Source: Akebia trifoliata (Eukaryota; Streptophyta; Magnoliopsida; Ranunculales; Lardizabalaceae). From it: a stretch of 64,000 bases of DNA. The stretch is from the NCBI GenBank assembly GCA_017979445.1, contig CM030706.1, positions 13,936,967 to 14,000,966 on the forward strand, given 5' to 3'. The translations under genes and the position numbers were made by a program. Under the pieces are notes generated by a model that was not told the origin of the DNA, ran no database searches, and saw nothing but the letters and a program-made list of their open reading frames with translations. Below, piece after piece: positions 11,974 through 24,899 of the stretch (the stretch's first letter is position 1; the number at the start of each line of letters is the position of its first letter).

Positions 11974-13000
11974 GTGATTTGCATACTTGGTAGACGTTCA
12001 CAGAATAACATATTAGAACCATTTGATCCTGAGATTGAACATACCCTTAATAGAATATGCAAGACACCATCAGTAGTTAAGATGGATGATCGAGAGCAAA
12101 CTTTCAATGAGCTCTTCGCTCCAGCTTCCGCATCTCCTCCTACATGCATTATTTTACCATTGAACAATGCACTTCAGTTTGAAATTAGGGCTGCCACCAT
12201 CAATATGCTCCCTAAGTTTCATGGTTTAGAGCGTGAACAAACTTATACCCACCTTAATTTATTCTTGACTATTTGTCAAACTTTTAGAAATCAGAATCTA
12301 GATGAGGAGAGTATCAAGCTTATTTTGTTCTCGTTATCCCTGAAAGACCACGTAGTTACGTAGTTGAACTCCCTAGCACCCAATTCCATATCCACCTGGG
12401 TTGTTTTATCCAAGAAATTTATGGTCAAATTCTACCCCGTGACTAAAAATGAGAAAATGAAGGACTCCATTAGAAATTTTAGAGTTCGTCCTGATGATGA
12501 ATTTTTCCAAACTTGGGAAAGATTCAATGATTTATTGGTCAAGTGCCCACACCATGGCATTGACAAAGCACAGTTGGTGCATAGTTTTTATAGAGGATTA
12601 ACAATGAATCAATGTACTTAATCGAGTTAATGCATAAGATCAGTTCATGAACCAGACTCCCAACCAAGCATACGATTTCCTTGTAAAGTTAGCCGTGAGT
12701 GCTCAAAATTGGAGCACTAATCAGGAAGAATTTGATAGAGACAATCTGGTTAGGAAAACATGCATGTATGAGATGAAGGCAGACCCTGATTTCAAAAATG
12801 TCATGTCTAGTCTAGTAAGTGGGATGAACAATCTCACGAAGAAGTTAGATGCCTTTACCATCTCAGAATCCAAACCTCACCTAGACCCTCGTATAATTTT
12901 ACAAGTGACTATCGAACCGAGTTCCTTGTGCGTCATATGTGACGACAACGACCATTTGGTCAAGTGTTGTCCCACCTTGCCTCAAATCAAAGCTGAATAA
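11974..13000 (+). pseudogene. Athila gag
   Basis: Capsid/nucleocapsid polyprotein gene. The capsid part has FHGLEREQTYTHL, TFRNQN and WERFNDLLVKCPHHG, standard for Athila gag. The first segment (11974-12363) ends in a TAG within the capsid region, the next segment ends at 12621, and a frame change leads to 12647-13000. That last segment carries a zinc-knuckle-like CVICDDNDHLVKC (C-x2-C-x4-H-x3-C) near its end. The true start may lie upstream of 11974. Stops and the frameshift make it non-functional. Confidence 0.85.
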
Positions 13001-13900
13001 GAAAATACGATTAATGGCTATAGTATTTTTAGGAAGCCAACTCCGAACTCTTTTAGTCAAACATATCACCCAGATAATAGGTTCCATCCTAATTTCTCGT
13101 ACAGACAGAATGAACCTATTCAATCTAGTGGTCCGTCAGGTTACAATAGGAGTTTTCCTAGGTAATCTGGTTCTTCCACAAACTAAGTCATTGTTCCTCA
13201 AGTCTCTTATCAACCCCAACAATCTATAGATTGTAGAGCCATCATACAAGATCCCTTGATCAATTACCAGTAGCCTGCCTAACAACAGTCGTCCTTAGAA
13301 TCTATGATTGTCGAGTTGATAAGGCAGCAACAACAGTTCATCCAAATTCAATAGCAAACCCATCAAAATCAAACTCAAATTGACCAGGTCATTGCGCAAT
13401 CCATAGATAAGATCGAAGTTCAGTTGGGGCAGTTAGCTCTCTCCTAGAGTGGGAGAGAGAAAGATCAATTTCCTAGTCAGACTATCCCTAATCCTAGAGG
13501 TCAACCTTTGATTCCAAACTGATCGAAAGGTCAATACGAAGTAGGAAGTCATTCTGGATTTCCACAAGACTCAGTCTAGGCTATCCACACCTTACATTCG
13601 GGAAAAAAGGTGGACAACAAGGTCCAACCTATTGATAAGCGAGAAAAAGTCCTAGAGAAGGAAAAATTCAAAAAGAAGTCATAGAGTCTCCAAAAGAGAA
13701 GGAGAAAGATTTGAAAAATCCTCCCATCATTTTGCTAATTCCAAAAGCTCCATTTCCCCATCGCCTTAGAGATTCTAAAAAAGATAAGTAGTTTGAGGGT
13801 GTCTTAGAAGTCTTCCAAAATGTACATATCAATATCCCATTCCTAGATGCCATTAAGCAGATACCTTTTTATGCGAAATTCTTAAAGGATTTGACCATAG
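13001..13900 (+). pseudogene. gag-protease linker, heavily decayed
   Basis: Between the zinc knuckle and protease the sequence still reads as a gag-pol linker rich in Gln, Asn and Lys/Glu codons, but with many stops in every frame. The short frames at 12939-13229 and 13668-13853 are fragments or antisense shadows. No separate gene is supported. Confidence 0.5.
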
Positions 13901-14594
13901 TTAAAAGGAAAACACCATTTTCTCAAGAATCCATCATGGCAGCCAAGCTTCGTCGCTCATCCAACAAACGATTACACAAAAATTTAAGGATCCTGGATGT
14001 CCAACAATTTTCATTCATATTGAAAATCAAGTGGTCAAAAAATGTCTCTTAGACTTAGGGGTCAGTGTGAACCTTTTACCATATTCAATTTATAAATAAT
14101 TAGGTTTTGGAGTTTTGAAATCCACTGATATCACGTTGAGTCTAGCCGATAGGTCCATAAAAATTCCAAAGGGTATAGTTGAGGACGTGATAGTTAAAGT
14201 CAAAGATTTATATTTCCTTGTTGACTTTGTTGTCTTAGACACAGAGCCAATCATCCATTCGAACAGTCATATTCCTATCATCTTAGGATGTCCATTCTTA
14301 ACCACTTCTGACGCAGTCATTCGTTGTAGAAACTGGATTATGACTTTAGCATTTGGGGATATGAAAGTGAAACTGAACGTTTTCCACAATTTCCAAGAAA
14401 TTGATGTAGATGATGGTATGGAGGAAGTGAACATGATATATACGCTAGTCAATCAAACGTATCAAGAGTTAGGGTACTCTGATCCCCTAACGAAATGTTT
14501 GGCTCACTTTGGCCTTGACTTGGACGTAGAAGAGTATATAAGCAAAGTCAATGCTTTGCTTGAATCTATTCCACTCTTAGATTCCGTACGGTAG
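13901..14594 (+). pseudogene. Athila aspartic protease domain
   Basis: Retropepsin-like domain that would cut the polyprotein. The active-site stretch near 14050 reads LLDLGVSVNLLP where related Athila proteins have DLGAS. A stop follows near 14097, then an open segment (14115-14594) with ADRSIKIPKGIVEDVIVKV, VDFVVLD and IPIILGCPFL, the usual flap and C-terminal blocks. The frame is closed by stops at 14097 and 14592. Confidence 0.85.
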
Positions 14595-15800
14595 CATGCA
14601 AAAGCTGAAAGTCTTCCTGTGCGCACATCCAATCTTGTTCCTTCCCATGTCGAACCTCCAAAATTAGAACTCAAGTCACTTTTAGAGACCTTGAGATATG
14701 CATTTCTTGGCAAGAATCAAACCTTGCCCATGATCATTTCCTCTCACCTCAATGAAGTTCAAGAGGGAAAGTTGTTAGGAGTAGCTATTGGTTGGAGCAT
14801 AGCTGACATCAAGGGAATTATTCCATCTGTGGTGATGCACCATATTCATTTAGAAGATTTTGCTAAGCCTTCCTTAGTATCTCAGAGATGGCTAAATCCT
14901 GTCATGAAAGACGTGGTTCAGATGGAAGTGATGAATTGCTAGATGTGGGTATTATCTATCCTATCTCTGACAATCGTTGGGTGAGTCCTATACAAGTAGT
15001 TCCTAAGAAATCTGTTATCACTGTGGTAGTGAACCAAGACAATGAATTAATCCCCACTCGAGTCCAAAATGGATAGAGAATGTATCGATTATAGGAAACT
15101 CAACTCGATGACTTCTAAGAATCATTTCCCCTTACCTTTCATTGATCAAATGTTAGATCGTCTAGCAGGACATTTTTACTATTACTTCTTAAATGGTTAT
15201 TCCGGGTACAACCAGATACCTGTTGCTCCAATCGATCAAGAGAAAATAACTTTCACCTGCCCCTTTGAAACTTTTGCGTATCGTCGCATGCCTTTTGGAT
15301 TGTGCAATGCATCCACTACTTTTCAACGGTGCATGAGGAGTATATTTTTCGACATGCTAGAAAGATATCTCGAAGTGTTCATGGATGATTTTTTAATTTT
15401 TGGATCAAGTTTTGAGGAATGTCTCCATCACTTGACTTTGGTCATTGTACGTTGCAAAGAGGTCAATCTAGTCTTCAATTGGGAAAAATGCCATTTCATG
15501 GTAACATCGGGGATTGTGCTAGGGCACATTATTTCTACTAAGGGGATTGAGGTAGATAAGGCAAAGGTAGGTCTAATCGAAAACTTACCACCTCCTAGAA
15601 CGGTCAAAGAAATTAGGTCCTTCCTAGGCCATGCGGGTTTCTATCGTAGATTCATTAAAGATTTCGAGAAAATCTTGAAGCCTTTATGTGAGCTATTGGG
15701 AAAGGATGTTTCTTTCGACTTTTCAGAGTTATGTCTTTCTTCGTTTAACAAGTTCAAGTTCGAGTTAACCTCGACACCTATTATTCAACCTCCAAACTAA
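14595..15800 (+). pseudogene. Athila reverse transcriptase
   Basis: RT that would copy the element RNA into cDNA. Fragments run 14619-14942, 14888-15076 and 15069-15800 in changing frames. The main fragment begins with CIDYRKLN and contains FPLPFIDQMLDRLAGH, GYNQIPVAP, RRMPFGLCNA, the catalytic FMDDF (codons from 15378) and NWEKCHFMV. The two catalytic Asp codons are intact, but frameshifts near 14940 and 15065 separate the N-terminal fingers. Confidence 0.92.
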
Positions 15801-16170
15801 AACATTCCATTCGAAGTTATGTGTGATGCTTCGGATTATGCAATAGGCGCTATTTTGGATCAACGAATCGAAAAACAACCTCATGTTATCTAATATGCTA
15901 GTAAAACCCTTAACGATGCTCAGCTTAACTACTCTACAACAGAGAAGGAAATGCTAACAGTAGTCTATGCCGTTAAAAAATTTCACCCCTACCTCATAGG
16001 ATTTAAAGTCGTGATCTACACAGACCACGCAGTATTGAAGTACCTTCTATCAAAGAAAGGTGCTAAAACAAGTTTAATCCGTTGGATTCTATTTCTACAA
16101 GAGTTTGATCTCGAGATCCGAGACAAAAAAAAAGGGCAGAAAATGTCGTAGCTGATCACTTGTCTAGGAT
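15801..16170 (+). pseudogene. Athila RNase H
   Basis: Continues the RT frame after a stop at 15798-15800. Readable motifs are CDASDYAIGA (first acidic residue), STTEKEML (Glu) and [10 protein letters not shown] (Asp). One stop lies near 15891 and another at about 16149. It would degrade RNA in the RNA-DNA hybrid. Confidence 0.85.
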
Positions 16171-17494
16171 AGTTAACAAGCCATCCGAGGAGTCCTTACC
16201 CATCTCTGAATCCTTTCCCGATGAGTAACTTATGCAAATCTCTCAAGCCAATGCTTCATGGTATGCGGACATTGTCAACTACCTAGTTATAGGTCAATTT
16301 CCAGTTGAAATGACTAGTCAAGAGAAACTCCGTCTTCTGTAAAAAATAAAATGGTATTTCTGGGATGAGCCATACTTATTTAAGTATTGTCCCGATCAAA
16401 TCATTAGATGTTGTATTCCAATTTGTGAGCAAGTCAATATCCTAGAGTTTTGCCATAATCATGCTTACGGAGGGCACTTCAGCGGTAAGAAGACCGTTAT
16501 GAAAATCTTACAATGTGATTTTTTCTGGCCTAGTATTCTTCGTGGTGCCCACGAGTTTAGCAAATCTTGTGATAGATGTCAGAGATTAGGAAAAATCTCC
16601 AAGAGAAATGAAATGCCTCAAAATTCTATCCTGGTCATCAAAAATTTTGACGTATGGGGTATAGACTTCATGGGACCCTTTCCTATCTCCCAGGATTACA
16701 AATACATCCTAGTTGTCATTAACTATGTATCAAAATGGGTCGACGTTGTGGCATGTAGAACTAATTATCACAAGGTTGTGATAAAATTCATCAAGGAGAT
16801 GATTTTTTTAAGATTCGGTACTCCGCGAGCTATCATAAGTGATGGTGGCTAACATTTTTGTAACAAGATCTTTACTGTGTTGATGAAGAAATACCTCATA
16901 ACGCATAAGGTTGCCACACCTTACTACCCACAAACAAGTAGGCAAGTGGAGATTTCTAATAGGGAAATAAAGACTAGCTTAGAAAAAATAGTCAATCTTT
17001 CAAGGAAAGATTAGTCTTTGAGATTGAGTGATTCACTCTGGGCCTATAAGACCGCATTCAAGACACCTATAGGGATGTCTCCTTACCAGTTAGTTTTTGG
17101 TAAGGCCTGTCATCTCCCTGTAGAACTCGAGCATCGTGCATATTGGGTAATCAAGCGCCTCAACTTTGATTTTGATAAAGCCGGTGAGAAGCGAAAATTA
17201 CAACTAGACGAGTTAGAAGAGATTAGAAATGACTCGTATAATTGTGCCAAAAGGTACAAAGAGCGTATCAAAATTTTTCACGATATGCACATTCTTAGAA
17301 GAAATTTCATTCCCAATCAAAGAGTTTTGTTGTATGATAATAGACTCTACCTTTTTTTAGGAAAACTCAAGTCTCGATGGACTGGCCCATATATTATCCA
17401 AACAGTCTACCCCCATGGTGTTGTTGAAGTCCTTAATCCTAAGGACGGATCCACGTTCAAGGTGAATGGCCAACGTCTCAAACCTTTTCTCTAG
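16171..17494 (+). pseudogene. Athila integrase
   Basis: The zinc-binding region reads H-x3-H (HNHAYGGH, near 16453) then CDRCQ. The core has GIDFMGPF with Asp at 16664, then ISDGG with Asp at 16841 and a stop directly after it, then the Glu of [11 protein letters not shown]. The C-terminal segment 17018-17494 contains [16 protein letters not shown] and [11 protein letters not shown]. All three D, D, E residues remain, but stops near 16850 and 17012 break the frame. Confidence 0.9.
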
Positions 17495-18828
17495 TATGTT
17501 TCGCAGGAGGAAGTTTTTATCCTTAATGATCCCGTCTATCAAAATTAACTATGTTTTCGTCTGGCTAAAGACATTAAACTTAGCACTTTTGGAAGGCAAC
17601 CCACGCACTTCAAGGGACATTGTGTTAAATATCAATAGGACTGTAAGGTTTTTCTCAAGTGCTATCTAACCCACTTCATTTCGTTTTGTCAATTTAAATT
17701 TTACCTTTGCATATATATGTTGAAATATTGAGGACAATATAATGTTTATGCTTGGGGGTGTATGGATCGAATTTTCATTTCCATTTATTTATTTTTTTAT
17801 TTTTTTATTAAAAAAAAAAAAATTGGTTGGCGACTTTGTTGTATTCTGCTCAAAATCTTAGCTTGTATCTTAAAGCACTTAGTTAAAAATATTTAATCAG
17901 TCTTTCATTAGAAGCTATGATCTGGAGTCCCTATTTGTGTTTCTCTTAGGCAAAAGTTAGAGCAAAGTTATCTTTTGGTTTATACTTACTTCTAATAAGG
18001 TTACCAAGAGTCTAGATTGTATTAAGAGAGCTTGTTACCTTCTTCCTACCTAGAGTTTAAGGAAAAATTGGCTTTGATGAACTTTGACTTCCTTGTTCAA
18101 TTGGTTGACTGATTAGAAGAAAAATAGAACTGGGTTGTATACACCTTGTATAGCAACCATTGAATTAGACTAGGTACCTTGAAAAGGGCTGCCTACTTTT
18201 CTTAGAAAAATAGTGAAGAAGTAATAGAAAAAAATGAGACCTTTAAAAAAAAATCAAAGATTCAAAAGTTTATGTAAAGTTTCAGTAGGGTGAAAGCTAT
18301 CAAGTGTAAAAATGTGAGTATACTGGAATATCATAGATAAAACCCCTTAGAGGTATTAAAATGAATGTCCACACTTCTCACTACCCAGACATGATGCTAA
18401 GTTTAGAATTAAACCCTAAGTTACTCCAACTATTCTTGAGTAGTTAGAAGGTTGAAACTCATTCTAAGAAATCGAATCTCTTAAATTTTTGAGTTATAAC
18501 TACTATCGCTCAAAGGTCAATTTAAGTCTGAATTTTGTCGTAGAGAAATAAGGGTTGAAACTCTATACCAAGCATTACTTCCAATTGATTGACAAAATAA
18601 AAAACAGACTTGTGCTTTTCAATATAAGTTTTGATTTTGACTATTTTGACTTCTTAGTTATTTTTAATTTTGTGGGTATATTTTCTACAAACCCTTACGA
18701 GTCAAACTCGTCCACTAGGGGTAACCTAGCGGTTCAAGGGCTTGTTGCATTTGCTAAATGCAGTCGAAGTGCCTGCAAAAGTGATAGTTTTATTTTCTAG
18801 GGACTAGAAAAAGATAAGTTTGAAAGTG
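17495..18828 (+). other. Athila 3' untranslated region
   Basis: Contains the Athila post-pol signature at about 17731-17760, a polypurine-like GGGGGTG stretch, followed by non-coding sequence. No env-like reading frame of useful length is seen. The 81-codon frame at 18555-18800 is unrecognised. The purine-rich stretch at about 18800-18828 before the 3' LTR is the likely plus-strand priming tract. Confidence 0.6.
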
Positions 18829-20042
18829 TGATGAGTGCCTCGAAACACTCAATTATACGCACATTTTTCAGATATTTTTCTTGATTTATATCTCTATTTC
18901 TTCGTATTAAGGTAATAATCATGATAATCTCGAAACACTATGTTGCATGTTAATTAGGCTTAATTATACATAAATAAATTCATTTACTAGATAAATCTAA
19001 TTACGTGTGTTTCTTGTGCAGAAAATCAATATTTTGGAATCAAAATCTCAATGCAAAAGTACTTGGGTCTACTTTGGAATGCCCTAATCCTTTGGAATGT
19101 CCTAATCTTTAACTCATATTCTCCTCTTTTGTCTTTTTGTGCAAAGAAAAGTAGAGGTTACTTTTAGACTCTTCTACACACATTTTTCTCTATAAATAGA
19201 GCCTCAATCTTTAGATAAAGGTCCCCTCTTGGTTCTCTTATCCAAGACTCATTTAATCTAAGGTTCTTAGCCTATTCTCTTATTTTTTGTATTTTTATCT
19301 TCTAGTTATTTTCTTTTAGCTAAAAGTTTTGTAAGAAGTAGAAGAAGAAGAAGAAGTTGTAAGTTTCTCCATGAAATGAAGAAAAGTTCTTTCATATCTT
19401 ATCTTCCCTCTCTTGTAATGACATTAGGCTAAGTTCCCCTCCATTGGACAGTGGAAAAGCCTAGAGCAAGTTCTTGTGTTATTTCTAATTTCATGTCTTT
19501 CTTTTATTTAAAATACTTACGAGTTCTCTTTAAGATTTCTTGCACCTTTTATTCTTAATATAGATACTTTATGCTTAGATTAGATCAAGATAAAGTACGC
19601 TTAAACTAGATAATTGATAGTAGGAAGTTTTCAAAGAATTTTACTTTGTGTATGTTCCCTCATTTAATTTCATTTGCAAAACTTTCCGATCTAAGGAGTT
19701 AACACCAAGCCCTTATGATTGAGTTATAAAAGGCTAGAAACTATAAATTGCTCATCAACATGTTCTAGGTAGATCCACCTCTAATGATAGTTTAATTTCA
19801 TAAGTTTACTTACTTTTAATTTCATTTACTTTAGTTCATTTTCTAACAATTTTACATCTTCTTATAAGTTCAATAATACAAAGAAAAATAGTTTTAATTC
19901 TTTTTAGTTAATTTAAAATTTATTTTCTTAGCTTAACTCTACTCCTCATTTTTTTTGGGTTGGATCCCTTATTTACCCCACAAGTAAGGTAAAAGTAAGA
20001 TTATTATTAATTCTAGTGAGAAGAACAACGATAGTCTCATCA
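18829..20042 (+). repeat. 3' LTR of the Athila element
   Basis: 1214 bp from TGATGAGTGCCTCG to GTCTCATCA, followed by TSD TATAT. TATAAATA is at 19191-19198. Differences from the 5' LTR are spread along the length. Confidence 0.9.
19191..19198 (+). promoter_or_regulatory. TATA box, Athila 3' LTR
   Basis: TATAAATA, equivalent to 8857-8864 in the 5' LTR. Confidence 0.6.
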
Positions 20043-21890
20043 TATATATATCATTTTTATTTAAAAATAAAAGAGAAATTAACAAAATAAGGTTGGGAGT
20101 GGATATCCAGTTTCCTACCATACAACTGTGGCCACCCAGCCTAAGATAAATAATAATACTCGGAGCCTCTACGCCAAAATAAATTTAAATAAATATGCAA
20201 CCCTTTCATTTATCCCTGGATATCCCTTCACCAACCTACACATAACATACAACATAAAATGCAGACATCACCCCTCAGTGTGATTCTAACAATATATCGA
20301 TTCATCCCTTTCCCATTCTACAGTATTTTTACTTCTCGACTTTTCAAACCAAATATTTATTTTTCAAGTTTTCAAATTCACTTTGATCATTCAATTGAAA
20401 AACTATCCAATTTTCATTAAAACGAGGTCCCAATAGGTATGCGAAGGCAAACTGTCAAAACTAGAAAGGTTGATGAAAATTTGGCTAAGTGTCGGAAACT
20501 CGATTTTTCAAAGTTGTTGAAATTGAAAATGGGTTTTTGTAAACAAAGGCCCTTGATAACATGAGAAGGGTCATGTAATTTTGTAACATAATTCAAAGTA
20601 ATGCAAAGGATATCACGCGAATACTTGAAACATTCCCGTTGTGATGAAATTTTTTTTTTTCGCTTTGTTTGAAGGAGTTACGTGGGTCATAAATAGTCTT
20701 TTGGCCTATTAAAAGCATGAGAAATCCAAAAAAAATATCTGAAAATTTTTTGGGTATTTTTTGATTTTCATGGTGGCACCGTCAGAACGTTGAAAGCTTC
20801 TATTTTTTTCATTGTTTCTTCGAGTTTTTCACTCGTTTTCGATTCTTATAACCCACCCACGAATTAAATATTCAAACTACTATAAAACACATCAAACATA
20901 ATAATTTCTATCATGAATTTGAAGTAATTTAAGCGACATTCTATAGATTTAAACATACACAAGCTTCTAAACATCCCTAAATGCAATTTTTCGAAATCTA
21001 TGGCTACTAATAAGAGTTGAGAGTCCCCTACTTGGATCGTGGCTATCAATGGTGATGAACCAACACCCAGGATCAATGTTTGGCGGCTCGAAGTTCCGAA
21101 AGTGGTTGAACTCGGGTGCCAACGGTGTGGTTGGTCGTGAAACCCTCTTTGAAGGTGTTCTTCCCCTTTTTAATGACGATGAACGACTCTTCCTTGATTT
21201 GGATGAGACTCTATAGTGGGTATAGATGAACCTACTTGCTGATTTTTGTGAGAGAACACGAGAAAAAAAAGAAAATAAAGGTTAAACGGGTTGAAGGTGT
21301 GGAGTTTGTCGATGCCAACAACTTTCTCTCCTTTGCCGATGATCAACTCGGACTCACTTGTGATAGATCTTGATGGGAAGGGTGGAAATCCTAGGTTTAG
21401 AGAATGGGCTGATTTTTAGTAAGTTGGAGAGGAGAAAGTGAATAAAAGAATGAGTTGGTTCCTTTTATAATAAAAGCTGAGGGCATTTTTGTATTTTTCC
21501 TTTGTTTCTATTTTCGACAAAATCTTGACCATTCGAACTCGAAAAATGACATATGAGTATTTCATTTCAAATAATTTTTCGTTGCGGACCTCATGGTGTA
21601 GTCAAAATTTTATGATTCTTCCTCTATTGAAAATTCACTATTTTTGATCCCACTTAACATGAAATTCAAGGATTTTCTAACTTTCTCATCCAAACTCGAA
21701 TTTGAACATTCTTACAGGCTAAATTATGTATTTCGATCATTTTAAATCTAATAACGAAGTCAAAATTCGTTAAAAATGAATGGACTAAAATTTGAATATT
21801 CTACCCTAAGTCTTTCTTTTAGGATTTTATTGAAATTCACAATTAGATTTCCTCGAGATATAAATTAAAAACTCGGGATATTACACTAAT

Positions 21891-22016
21891 ACATGTCCCA
21901 TACTATGTATGAGCTTGGTTGTCCCTACCGTACATCCTATGATAGTATATCACTTCAGATGATATGATAGACTATCCTTCAAGTATTCACAAGCTCTTTA
22001 ACAGTTCACAAAATAG

Positions 22017-22056
<40 letters not shown>

Positions 22057-22727
22057 TTTTTCTTTGTAAACAATTAAGAAATTAGCATTACAGAGTTGAG
22101 AATGAATATCCAATTTCCTACCATGCAATTGTGGCCCAACGGCCAAAATAAATAACAGCACACAAAGCATAATTGTAAATAAATATACAAGTCATCTCAA
22201 AATAATAGAAAGTAAATTAACCTTGGATATTCGTTCATCAACCCACACATAGCATCATAATGTAAAATGAAAACATCACCCTTCAGGTGTGATTATGTTA
22301 TTTTACTATTTCATCACTTTTTTCTTTTTTCAATATTTTATTTTTCGATTTTTCGAACACAACATTCATTTTTCGATATTCATCCACTCAATATGAGTTC
22401 ATTGAATATTACATCATTTTTCAAACTTTGAAATTAATTTTTACTATTTAAATTAAAAAATTATAAAAATTTGATCAAAACGAGATTCGAGCAGTGTACA
22501 TGACTAAACTGGCGAAAATAATCCAGTGAATGTCCCACCTACATATAATTTGTTATAAAACATAATTAAGTACGTCAAATACATATATTTTGCATGAATT
22601 TGAAATAAATAATGAAAATTAAACGTTTGAAATTAAACTAAAAGATTTATAAAAATTTTAAATGCATTTATCAAAATTTATGATTACCAATAATAATCAT
22701 AAGCCCCTACCACTCTCTAGGCATTAT
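21891..22727 (-). mobile_element. Tekay-like LTR-B, right part
   Basis: Continuation of LTR-B after solo LTR-A. It matches 8383-8512 and then 20048 to about 21040 of LTR-A. The first ~850 bp of the LTR (5' side on minus) are missing where it meets the truncated Ogre-like LTR near 22727. Confidence 0.7.
22016..22054. repeat. (AT)n microsatellite
   Basis: Pure AT dinucleotide run inside LTR-B. The equivalent site in LTR-A (TATAT) was the Athila insertion target. Confidence 0.9.
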
Positions 22728-24259
22728 AATTGAAGAATTTGAGCTGAAAACTATAGAAATCATGCTACGCTAGGAAAATATAACCCCAAAAACATAGAAA
22801 TCATCATTTTTTCAGACAAAAAGAAGTTTCACGATAAAAATCACTAAAAAATGATCAAATTACCAAAATACCCCTAACCTTAAAACATCCCTAGATCCTA
22901 CGTTACACTTAGGAAAACCCTTTCAAATACATAAAACAACAAATCGAAACTAAACAAATCATTTCGTCAATTTTTATAAAATTTAACAAACTTACGAAAA
23001 TGCCCTTCATAAAGTTCACGACCATTTCACACAAAAAATTTCATAAATAACACAAACCAATATTCTCATTGAATTCCTTATGAAAAATCGATTCTAAAAC
23101 ATCCTAGAACATTAAAAATCGACTTAAAATGCAAAAAATCCTCTCCGAGGGCAAAACGGTAATTTTATAATTTTAATAATTAAAATTTTCAAAATTAATA
23201 ATTAAAACATTAATTAATGTAAAGTAAAATCCTAATTAAAATTAAAGTCAATCAAGTAAGACTAAAGTCAAAATCTTAAAAGTCAATCAAGTAAGATTAA
23301 AGTCAATCAAGTAAGACTAAAGTCAAGTCAATCAATCAAGACTAAAGTCAATCAAGTAAAACTAAAGTCAAGTCAATCAAGTAAGACTAAAGTAAATCTT
23401 AAAGTCAATCAAGTAAGACCAAAGTCAAGATATTAAAGTCAATCAAGTAAGACTAAAGCCAAAATCTTAAAGTCAATCAAATAAGACTAAAAGTCAAAAC
23501 TTTAATAGAATTCTAATTAAATAATAACTTTATTTAAAACAATCCTAATTAAATAATAACTCTATTTAAAACAATCGTAATTAAAATATAACTCTACCTA
23601 AAACAATTATAATTAAACACTAACTCTATATAAACAAACACTTAAAAAAATCTATAAATAGGGGTCCTTACAACCTATTTTCATATCAAAAATTAAATCC
23701 TAAGAGAAGTAGGTCAAAAAGCTTTTCTAGCCTCCCATAAACCTTAATTTTGAAGTCCTAGCTCCTTACCTAACAACCATACCTCAACTTTAGCTTGAAA
23801 AACACCTAAGAACCCTTCAAAAACACCTAGAAATTCATAAATAAATCTGAAGAATCCAGATCTAAGAAAGAGATACCTTGCCTCGGAGATCAGAAATCAG
23901 ATCCGGAGACAGAACGAAGTGAGGAGTACTGTACAAGGATTTACTCTATCAGATCTGAGGGAATAAGACCGTTGTCTTCAGAAAGGTATCTATTTCTTAT
24001 TTTTTTTACTTAGGTCTTTTAGTAATGTAGTTTATTTGGAAATTAGTAGAGACCGGCGTTTGCCGGGCGGGGTTGGTGCCTAACACCTTCCAACCCCGTA
24101 ACGTGATCCTCGGACCCATTTTTTTTCCTTTCGTAGATTAGTAGTATTTGCCTTTTTAGAGTCAGTATTCGATTCCTAGATCGAAATAACTAGGTGGCGA
24201 CTCCCAAACCTTCAAGGTCAAAAGTGGATCCGCGTACCCCACCAATCGAAGGCGCTTTC
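22728..24259 (+). repeat. 5' LTR of element 2 (5' truncated)
   Basis: Matches the element 3 LTR from about 130 bp after its start to the CTTTCA terminus. It holds a degenerate AAGTCAATCAAGTAAGACTA repeat (23230-23500), TATAAATA at 23653-23660, and the GC-rich block with GAGACCGG and CCGGGCGGGG near 24050-24070. The normal TGTAGACACC start is absent. The sequence after 24259 is not the usual tRNA-Arg PBS. Confidence 0.8.
23653..23660 (+). promoter_or_regulatory. TATA box, element 2 5' LTR
   Basis: TATAAATA preceding AGGGG, at the same relative place in every Ogre-like LTR in the window (36478, 50627, 58906, and 60081 on minus). Confidence 0.65.
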
Positions 24260-24899
24260 AGCATGTTCGACAAAAAAAATCAGAGCATAAAAAAAAATCT
24301 TTGTAGCCAAAATCTAATTCGAGAATTATTCTAATTGAGGAGGTTCTATGCAAGTCACTATGTATTTTTGGGTGTTTTAGTTTTTCTTATATTGTCACAC
24401 TAAGTTTACCTACAATACTATATTTCAATGTTTGATGCTTGTTATCAACTAGATTACAAATAAATTATGGCAAAAGAATCATTTTAGGTTGGTTTTTTCT
24501 TCTTAGCTATTTTAAGTTAGTAATAGTTTTTTTTTTTTAAATATATATATATATATACACATATTTTCCTTTGTTTTAAATCAATTTTGGTTAATAAAAA
24601 AAACCCTTGCTCCAACAATTATCATTCCATATTTAGTTCAATATTCTTTAGAATATCAATTTGGTTAGGGTCACCCCAAAATAACCTTGATTGGACCATA
24701 TAAAATTTATATATTTGGTCTGGACTAAGAATTGTATGCTTGTTCAAACAATTGAATCTAACTATTAGTCCTTGTGTTGAATGCCTATCTAATATTGTCA
24801 TGATCTTGATATCTGTTTGTTGTGCTTATTTTTTATCTTAATGATGTGATTGGATTGGTATTTGTCTTGGATAACATTCATGTGATACCCATGTTGTAA
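24260..24899 (+). other. Start of element 2 leader, low complexity
   Basis: No gene seen. The stretch to about 24480 has no counterpart in elements 3 or 4 and starts with GCATGTTCGAC instead of a PBS. From about 24600 it aligns with 52135 onward of element 3. Short AT and T runs lie at 24525-24560. Confidence 0.5.

Larger units (their letters stand above)
8513..20042 (+). mobile_element. Full-length Athila-like Ty3/gypsy retrotransposon
   Basis: Two LTRs (8513-9668 and 18829-20042) flank an internal region with PBS, long leader, gag, protease, RT, RNase H and integrase in the Ty3/gypsy order. The TSD TATAT is present at 8508-8512 and 20043-20047, within an AT-rich part of LTR-A. Lineage evidence includes the FMDDF reverse-transcriptase motif, an NWEKCHFMV block, the protease-region block ADRSIK, and the post-pol signature with TTGAGGACAATAT and CTTGGGGGTG. 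Several stops and frameshifts make it non-functional. A Harbinger-like element sits in its leader. Confidence 0.92.
7275..21885 (-). mobile_element. Solo Tekay-like LTR-A, interrupted by Athila
   Basis: The termini TGTGGCG at 7275 and TATTACA at 21885 are flanked by CTAAT at 7270-7274 and 21886-21890. After removing the Athila element (8513-20042) and one copy of its TSD, about 3.1 kb of LTR sequence remains with no internal region, so it is a solo LTR. The stretch 20480-21885 is the U3-side part of the LTR and holds no supported gene. Confidence 0.8.

Noticed and set aside
18555..18800. Env-like ORF between pol and 3' LTR of the Athila element
   Set aside because: Only 81 codons, no signal peptide or transmembrane pattern typical of Athila env, and not recognised.
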